10,924 nt of DNA. It comes from an uncultured Shinella sp. GTDB lineage: Bacteria; Pseudomonadota; Alphaproteobacteria; Rhizobiales; Rhizobiaceae. A program made the position numbers and the translations under genes. The notes below the pieces were generated by a model, which did no database searches, was not told the DNA's origin, and saw nothing but the letters and a program-made list of their open reading frames with translations. Location: the NCBI RefSeq assembly GCF_946479415.1, contig NZ_CAMLFY010000139.1, positions 1 to 10,924 of the forward strand. Direction: 5' to 3'. This document shows, in pieces, positions 7,362 through 10,924 of the stretch (the stretch's first letter is position 1; each line of letters opens with the position of its first letter).

Positions 7362-8256
7362 GCTTGCGTCCTCCGAATTCGAGATAGGCCCAGGGGATGA
7401 TGATGATGGCGACGGTGACGAGCATCATGGTGGAGGCGGCGAAACCCTGCCCGAGGTTCTGGGCCTGGAACATGTAGTCGTAGACATATTTCGCCGGCAC
7501 TTCCGACGAGATGCCCGGACCGCCGCTCGTCTGCGCCACCACGAGGTCGTAGACCTTGACGATGCCGCTCGCGATGATCACCAGCGTCGTGATGAAGACC
7601 GGACGCATCATGGGAATGACGATGAAGAGATAGGTCTTCCACATCGGGATGCCGTCGACGCGCGCCGCCTTCCAGATGTCCTCGTCGATGCCGCGCAGCC
7701 CCGCGAGCAGCAGGCACATGACGAGCCCCGTGCCCTGCCAGAGCCCGGCGATCAGCACGCCGTAGATGACGATGTCGGAATTGTAGAGCGGATCGAAGGT
7801 GAAATTTTCGAACCCGAGCGAGCGCACGACGGACTGCACGCCGAATTCCGGGTTCAGGATCCATTGCCAGACGAGGCCCGTCACGATGAAGGATAGCGCG
7901 AAGGGATAGAGGAAGATCGTGCGAAAGGTGTTTTCGAAGCGGATCTTCTGGTCCATCAGCGCCGCCAGAAGGAAGCCGATGACGAGGCTGAAGATTAGCG
8001 TGAAGATGCCATAGATCGCCAGATTCTGGATCGAGACGATCCAGCGCGGCGCATCCCACAGGCGTTCGTACTGGTCGAAACCGACGAATTTCGCCCGCGG
8101 CAGCAGCTTGGAATTGGTGAACGAATAGACGACCGTCCAGACCGTACCGCCAAGAAAGATGACGACGGCGGTGAGCATCATGGGAATGGAAGCAATCTTG
8201 GAACTGAGATTGCGCAGCAATTTACTGGGGCGACCGGTGTGTGCCTGGCCCGTCAT
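7354..8256 (-). CDS. CUT1 sugar ABC transporter permease, MalF-like
   Basis: 300-residue inner-membrane permease. A short basic cytoplasmic N-terminus (1-23) is followed by about six hydrophobic segments (roughly 24-46, 78-100, 113-134, 163-186, 212-234, 273-292). The EAA loop is DEDIWKAARVDGIPMWKTYL (191-210), followed by IVIPMMRP, the coupling helix for the ATPase. It lacks the large periplasmic insertion of E. coli MalF, as usual for CUT1 systems outside enterobacteria. ATG 8256 is preceded by AAGGAGGAG about 7 bases upstream, a very strong ribosome site. The gene lies 103 bases after the binding-protein gene, across a stem-loop, and its TGA overlaps the start region of the next permease. 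Confidence 0.95.
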   Translation of the reverse strand: MTGQAHTGRPSKLLRNLSSKIASIPMMLTAVVIFLGGTVWTVVYSFTNSKLLPRAKFVGFDQYERLWDAPRWIVSIQNLAIYGIFTLIFSLVIGFLLAALMDQKIRFENTFRTIFLYPFALSFIVTGLVWQWILNPEFGVQSVVRSLGFENFTFDPLYNSDIVIYGVLIAGLWQGTGLVMCLLLAGLRGIDEDIWKAARVDGIPMWKTYLFIVIPMMRPVFITTLVIIASGIVKVYDLVVAQTSGGPGISSEVPAKYVYDYMFQAQNLGQGFAASTMMLVTVAIIIIPWAYLEFGGRKRG

Positions 8257-8359
8257 GGGTCACTCCTCCTTGGTCTCGATCAGAGATGATCGACGCCCTT
8301 CTCATCGGGCGCCGGAACCAGCCGGCAGAGAACTGCCGGCCGACGTCACTGAGGTCTGA
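8257..8359 (-). promoter_or_regulatory. Intercistronic spacer between binding protein and permease genes
   Basis: The 103-base gap carries the strong stem-loop at 8321-8340 and a weaker 5-pair stem CGCCC/GGGCG (8294-8298 with 8307-8311), then the ribosome site of the permease gene. A hairpin between a binding-protein gene and its permeases is a known way of making more binding protein than permease, by protecting the upstream mRNA from 3' exonucleases (malE-malF is the model). The role here is inferred. Confidence 0.45.
8321..8340 (-). promoter_or_regulatory. Stem-loop after the binding-protein gene
   Basis: A perfect 8-pair G/C-rich stem, GCCGGCAG/CTGCCGGC, closes a 4-base loop. It begins 19 bases past the binding-protein stop codon. 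No T-run follows in the direction of transcription, so it is better read as an mRNA-stabilising or partial-attenuation hairpin than as a full terminator. Confidence 0.65.
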
Positions 8360-9595
8360 TCACTCCGCCGAAGCGATGATGTCGGCGAAACGCTTCTGGG
8401 CGTCTTCCGGCGTCATCGACGGGTTGGCGAAGAATTCGGAGAACAGGTCTTCTTTCTGCTTCTGGCTGTCGGCCGAAAGCAGCTGGTCGGTGCCTTCGAT
8501 CACATTGCCCTTGGCAAGAATGTCGAGGCCCTTCTTCATGCAGTCGTTGGCGGCGGCGAGATCGACGTCGCCGCGTACCGGCAGCGAGCCCTTCTTCAGG
8601 TTGAAGGCAACCTGGGTGGCCGGCGCCAGCAACGTCGAGGCCAGCACTTCCTGCGCCTTGGACTTCTCTTCATCCTTGAGCAGCGGGAAGTAGAAGGCGT
8701 CGCCGCCCGTCGAGATGACCTCGTTCACGCCGAGGCCCGGAAGGCAGGTATAGTCCTTGCCGGCGGTCTGGCCGGCCAGTGCGAACTCGCCCTGCGCCCA
8801 GTCGCCCATGATCTGGCCGCCAGCCTTGCCGGTGATGACCATGTTGGTCGCCTGGTTCCAGTCCTGCACATTGGTCCCCTTGGACATGCGACGGGCATCG
8901 TCGGCAGCCTTGAAGACCTTGGCGATCTCGGCGCCGGCGGCGGCTTCCTCATCCTTGTCCTTGAAGACCTTGTAGTAGGTATCCTTGCCGGCGATGGCGA
9001 CCATCAGGACGTCAAACGCGCCGGCCGCCTGCCAGGGCTGACCGCCGACGGCGAGCGGAACGATGCCGGCCTTTTCCAGCGCCGGACCGGCCGCGACGAA
9101 CTCGTCCCAGTTTTTCGGAACCGCCACGCCCGCCTTTTCGAAGGCGGCGTTGGACAGCCAGAGCCACTGCCAGGAATGGATATTGACCGGCGCGCAGTAG
9201 ATCTTGCCGTCGATCGTGCAGCTGTCGAGCAGGCTCGCCGGCTTGATGATCTCTTTCCAGTTCTCCTTGGTCGCGACATCGGTCAGGTCGCGCATCAGGC
9301 CGGCCTCGACCAGTTCCTCGGCCTGGCGACCGTGGTTGAACTGTGTGGCGCCCATCGGGTCACCGCCGGTGATGCGGCTGACCATGATCGGCCGTGCCGT
9401 GCCGCCGGAGCCGGCAATGGCGCCGTCGACCCACTTGTTGCCGGTCGCATCGAATGCCTTTGCCAGTTCGGCGACCGCCGCGGCCTCCCCGCCGGATGTC
9501 CACCAATGGGTCACTTCCAGATCGGTCGCATTGGCTGCGGCGAACGGCAGGACCACGGTCGCTGCCAGGACAGCAGCCATAGAGCGAATTTTCAT
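8360..9595 (-). CDS. Periplasmic sugar-binding protein of a CUT1 ABC importer (GtsA-like family)
   Basis: 411-residue solute-binding protein. A Sec signal peptide MKIRSMAAVLAATVVLPFAA-ANA is clear, with predicted cleavage after ANA (residue 23), giving mature TDLEVTHWW. HWWTSGGE (30-37), a GGT-containing loop (64-66) and HSWQWLW (140-146) match the family of periplasmic glucose/mannose-binding proteins (Pseudomonas GtsA group), where aromatic residues stack on the sugar. Four cysteines remain in the mature protein (126, 134, 284, 352), enough for two disulfides. GGGAGGAG lies about 6 bases before ATG 9595, a near-ideal ribosome site. As first gene of the cluster, followed by a stem-loop, it is probably made in excess over the permeases. 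Glucose/mannose-type binding fits a mannoside importer, but the true ligand needs assay. Confidence 0.94.
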   Translation of the reverse strand: MKIRSMAAVLAATVVLPFAAANATDLEVTHWWTSGGEAAAVAELAKAFDATGNKWVDGAIAGSGGTARPIMVSRITGGDPMGATQFNHGRQAEELVEAGLMRDLTDVATKENWKEIIKPASLLDSCTIDGKIYCAPVNIHSWQWLWLSNAAFEKAGVAVPKNWDEFVAAGPALEKAGIVPLAVGGQPWQAAGAFDVLMVAIAGKDTYYKVFKDKDEEAAAGAEIAKVFKAADDARRMSKGTNVQDWNQATNMVITGKAGGQIMGDWAQGEFALAGQTAGKDYTCLPGLGVNEVISTGGDAFYFPLLKDEEKSKAQEVLASTLLAPATQVAFNLKKGSLPVRGDVDLAAANDCMKKGLDILAKGNVIEGTDQLLSADSQKQKEDLFSEFFANPSMTPEDAQKRFADIIASAE

Positions 9596-9629
9596 GAGTT
9601 CTCCTCCCTCACTGAAACGTTGCCGGAAA

Positions 9630-9658
9630 AACCTAGTCCAATCGATTTAATCGCGCAA
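9630..9658 (-). promoter_or_regulatory. Candidate promoter of the importer cluster
   Basis: On the minus strand TTGCGC (9658-9653) and TAGGTT (9635-9630) are 17 bases apart, a sigma-70-like spacing with weak boxes. Transcription would start near 9623, leaving a leader of about 28 bases before ATG 9595. The palindrome AATCGATT (9640-9647) lies between the two boxes, where a LacI-type repressor could block polymerase. Box matches are poor, so this is only a candidate. Confidence 0.3.
9640..9647. promoter_or_regulatory. Candidate LacI-type operator core, AATCGATT
   Basis: An 8-base palindrome centred on CG fits the AAnCGnTT core common in LacI-family operators. The flanks are hardly symmetric. 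It falls inside the candidate promoter of the importer cluster, 45 bases before the start codon of the binding-protein gene. Confidence 0.35.
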
Positions 9659-9775
9659 CAGGGCTTGGAGAATTAATGCGAAATTTCTGTCAGACGCCTA
9701 TTTCGAACCCCTTTACCGGCTGCCTTCGCAGCTTCACGGACACGAAAAGTCGCGGCGGAAAAAAGAGTAAACTAT

Positions 9776-9789
9776 TGAAAATATTTTCA
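9776..9789. promoter_or_regulatory. Perfect 14-base A/T palindrome
   Basis: TGAAAATATTTTCA is perfectly self-complementary and sits in the most A/T-rich part of the divergent region. It could be a binding site for a second regulator or part of a promoter. It lacks the central CG usual for LacI-type operators, so I do not assign it to the neighbouring regulator. Confidence 0.35.
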
Positions 9790-9812
9790 TATTTTTAAAG
9801 CCTTGAAACAAC

Positions 9813-9840
9813 TATGCAGCGTCGGCTTCGCATCTGCATA
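9813..9840. promoter_or_regulatory. Inverted repeat TATGCAG-N14-CTGCATA
   Basis: Two perfect 7-base arms (9813-9819 and 9834-9840) are separated by 14 bases. Arm centres are 21 bases apart, two helical turns, so both would face the same side of the DNA, as for a dimeric regulator with wide-spaced half-sites. It is not close to either start codon. Confidence 0.3.
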
Positions 9841-9887
9841 AATTATGACTTTGCGGCGCAATGACGGTCCGAGATCCGATCCACCGC

Positions 9888-9903
9888 AAATTTCAGGAAA
9901 TTT
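9888..9903. promoter_or_regulatory. Inverted repeat AAATTTC-AG-GAAATTT
   Basis: Perfect 7-base arms around a 2-base centre, lying 14 bases from the 9918-9935 dyad. The same AAATTTC word recurs at 9681-9687, on the cluster side. It may be a regulatory site, though A/T-rich dyads of this size can arise by chance. Confidence 0.3.
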
Positions 9904-9917
9904 CGTCTCGACAAAAC

Positions 9918-9935
9918 ATCTGTATCGTTACAGAT
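9918..9935. promoter_or_regulatory. Candidate LacI-type operator, ATCTGTA-TCGT-TACAGAT
   Basis: An 18-base dyad with perfect 7-base arms and a central CG is the best operator candidate for the adjacent LacI-type regulator. It lies 85 bases before the regulator start at 10020. A poor plus-strand promoter could surround it: TCGACA (9908-9913) upstream, and TTTATA (9935-9940) at its right edge, although the 21-base spacing is long. This location would suit autoregulation and, by looping, control of the cluster. Confidence 0.5.
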
Positions 9936-9959
9936 TTATAGGCACTTTCGCGGGGGAGT

Positions 9960-9994
9960 AGCGGCCGGGGTTAAAAAATGTATAACCGGCCGCT
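9960..9994 (+). promoter_or_regulatory. Leader inverted repeat before the LacI-type gene
   Basis: AGCGGCCGG (9960-9968) and CCGGCCGCT (9986-9994) are perfect 9-base complementary arms around a 17-base A/T-rich loop. If transcribed it would form a strong G/C hairpin 26 bases before the regulator start. An in-frame ATG (9978-9980) lies in the loop. No T-run follows. It could control translation of the regulator or be a DNA-binding site. Confidence 0.45.
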
Positions 9995-10019
9995 CATATG
10001 GGAGAGGTGCAGGCAGGGG

Positions 10020-10924
10020 ATGGACAACAAGAAGAGCGAGGGCCAGGCGGCAGCGCTTCCGCCCCCCAATGAACGGCCGACGCTGAAGACGATCGCCTTC
10101 ATGACCGGCCTCGGCATCACCACCGTTTCCCGCGCCCTCAAGGATGCGCCCGATATCAGCGCGGAGACGAAGGAGCGTGTGCGCCTCGTCGCGCGCCAGA
10201 TCGGCTACCAGCCGAACCGCGCCGGCGTGCGCCTTCGCACCGGCAAGACCAACGTCATCAGCCTGATCCTCAGCCTGGAGGAAGAGATCATGGGCCTGAC
10301 GAGCCCGATGGTGATCGGCATATCGGAAATCCTCGCCTCGACGCAGTACCATCTGGTCGTGACGCCCTATCGAACCCAGGGCAACGCCCTCGACCCCGTG
10401 CGCTATGTATTGGAAACGGGTGCGGCCGACGGCGTCATCATCTCGCGCACCGAGCCGAAGGATCCGCGCGTCGCACTGATGATGGAGCGCAACTTCCCCT
10501 TCGTGACGCATGGCCGCACGGACATGGGTCTTGCGCATCCATACCACGATTTCGACAACGAGCGCTTTGCCTACGAGGCCGTGCGCAAGCTCACCGAAAT
10601 GGGCCGCAAACGGCTGATATTGCTACAGCCGCCACCCTATCTGACGTTCTATCTGCATATGCGTGCCGGCTTCGAGCGCGGTATCCGCGATTTCGGCGCC
10701 ACGGCGGTGCCTTTCAACAGCGTCAATCTCGATAACAGCCTGCTTGATATCCGCAAGGCGGCCGAAACGGTCTTCACCGGCCCGGACGCTCCTGACGGCG
10801 TCGTCTCGGGCAGCGGCGGCGGCGCCGTCGCGCTCATCGCCGCACTGGAGGCGAAAGGCTGCAGGCTCGGCCACGACGTCGACATGGTCTCCAAGGAACC
10901 GCACATGTTCCTGCAATGGCTGCG
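10020..10924 (+). CDS. LacI-family transcriptional regulator (3' end cut off)
   Basis: 301 visible residues, open to the right edge; the family is about 330-360 long, so the end is missing. LKTIAFMTGLGITTVSRALK (22-41) is the N-terminal helix-turn-helix with its TTVSRAL recognition helix, followed by ISAETKERVRLVARQIGYQPN (46-66) and the hinge RAGVRLRTGKT (67-77). The rest is a periplasmic-binding-protein-like ligand domain (DGVIISR 138-144, GRKRLILL 195-202, DGVVSGSGGGAVALI 259-273). I chose ATG 10020, with GGAGAGG 12 bases before it. An in-frame ATG at 9978 would add 14 residues but lies within a leader hairpin loop. The 20-residue tail before the helix-turn-helix is longer than usual. Divergent from the importer, it is the probable sugar-responsive repressor of the cluster. 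The N-terminal part resembles rhizobial AglR-type regulators by memory. Confidence 0.93.
   Translation, partial: MDNKKSEGQAAALPPPNERPTLKTIAFMTGLGITTVSRALKDAPDISAETKERVRLVARQIGYQPNRAGVRLRTGKTNVISLILSLEEEIMGLTSPMVIGISEILASTQYHLVVTPYRTQGNALDPVRYVLETGAADGVIISRTEPKDPRVALMMERNFPFVTHGRTDMGLAHPYHDFDNERFAYEAVRKLTEMGRKRLILLQPPPYLTFYLHMRAGFERGIRDFGATAVPFNSVNLDNSLLDIRKAAETVFTGPDAPDGVVSGSGGGAVALIAALEAKGCRLGHDVDMVSKEPHMFLQWL

Larger units (their letters stand above)
9596..10019. promoter_or_regulatory. Divergent regulatory region between the importer cluster and the LacI-type gene
   Basis: 424 bases without a gene, visibly richer in A/T than the flanking coding DNA, especially 9757-9800. It must hold the minus-strand promoter of the cluster and the plus-strand promoter of the regulator. 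It contains several dyads annotated separately (9640-9647, 9776-9789, 9813-9840, 9888-9903, 9918-9935, 9960-9994). A weaker CG-centred match, TGAAACGTTGCC, lies at 9613-9624 just before the binding-protein ribosome site. AAATTTC or its complement recurs three times (9681, 9888, 9897). Confidence 0.8.

Noticed and set aside
5877..7400. 507-codon open frame on the + strand
   Set aside because: Antisense to the ATPase and a permease gene; composition is typical of shadow frames (many His, Asp, Arg, Glu), without recognisable motifs.
9936..10547. 203-codon minus-strand frame and others opposite 10020-10924
   Set aside because: They lie opposite the LacI-type gene, whose helix-turn-helix and ligand domain are unmistakable.

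Overview
The window looks like a chromosomal or megaplasmid segment of an alphaproteobacterium of the Rhizobiales, most likely Rhizobiaceae (Rhizobium, Agrobacterium, Sinorhizobium or a relative). This rests on the high-GC codon usage, a rhizobial style of ABC sugar importer with a divergent LacI-type regulator, and two copies of a G/C-rich palindromic intergenic repeat. Translated traces of that repeat (SPPLWGR.PAGQRGV, PISPLVGEMPGR) are familiar from spurious rhizobial ORFs. The species cannot be fixed from the sequence.

Layout. A LacI-family regulator (10020 to the right edge, + strand, cut off) is divided by a 424-base regulatory region from a long co-directional minus-strand cluster. In transcription order this holds: a periplasmic sugar-binding protein (9595-8360), two CUT1 permeases (8256-7354 and 7361-6423, overlapping by 8 bases), a MalK/UgpC-type ATPase (6419-5331), a GH2 beta-mannosidase (5121-2662), an AP-endonuclease-2-fold sugar isomerase/epimerase (2628-1867), a Gfo/Idh/MocA oxidoreductase (1854-721), and the first 139 residues of a YghZ-type aldo/keto reductase (417 to the left edge). 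Hairpin-forming elements split the cluster after the binding protein (8321-8340), after the ATPase (5156-5311) and after the Gfo/Idh gene (548-702). Each begins 18-19 bases past a stop codon.

How it works together (inference from families and order). A beta-mannoside, or a related short glycoside, is bound in the periplasm and imported. The signal-less mannosidase hydrolyses it in the cytoplasm. The isomerase and NAD(P)-dependent oxidoreductase act on the released sugar or on an oxidised glycoside. The LacI protein probably represses the cluster until an inducer binds. The substrate is not proven by the sequence.

The coding content is an ordinary, intact carbohydrate-utilisation locus; I see no defence system, CRISPR array, transposase, tRNA or rRNA. 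The most interesting signals are non-coding: two diverged copies of a palindromic element whose local stems keep pairing through compensatory changes, the regular placement of hairpins after stop codons, and several dyad-symmetric sites in the divergent promoter region.
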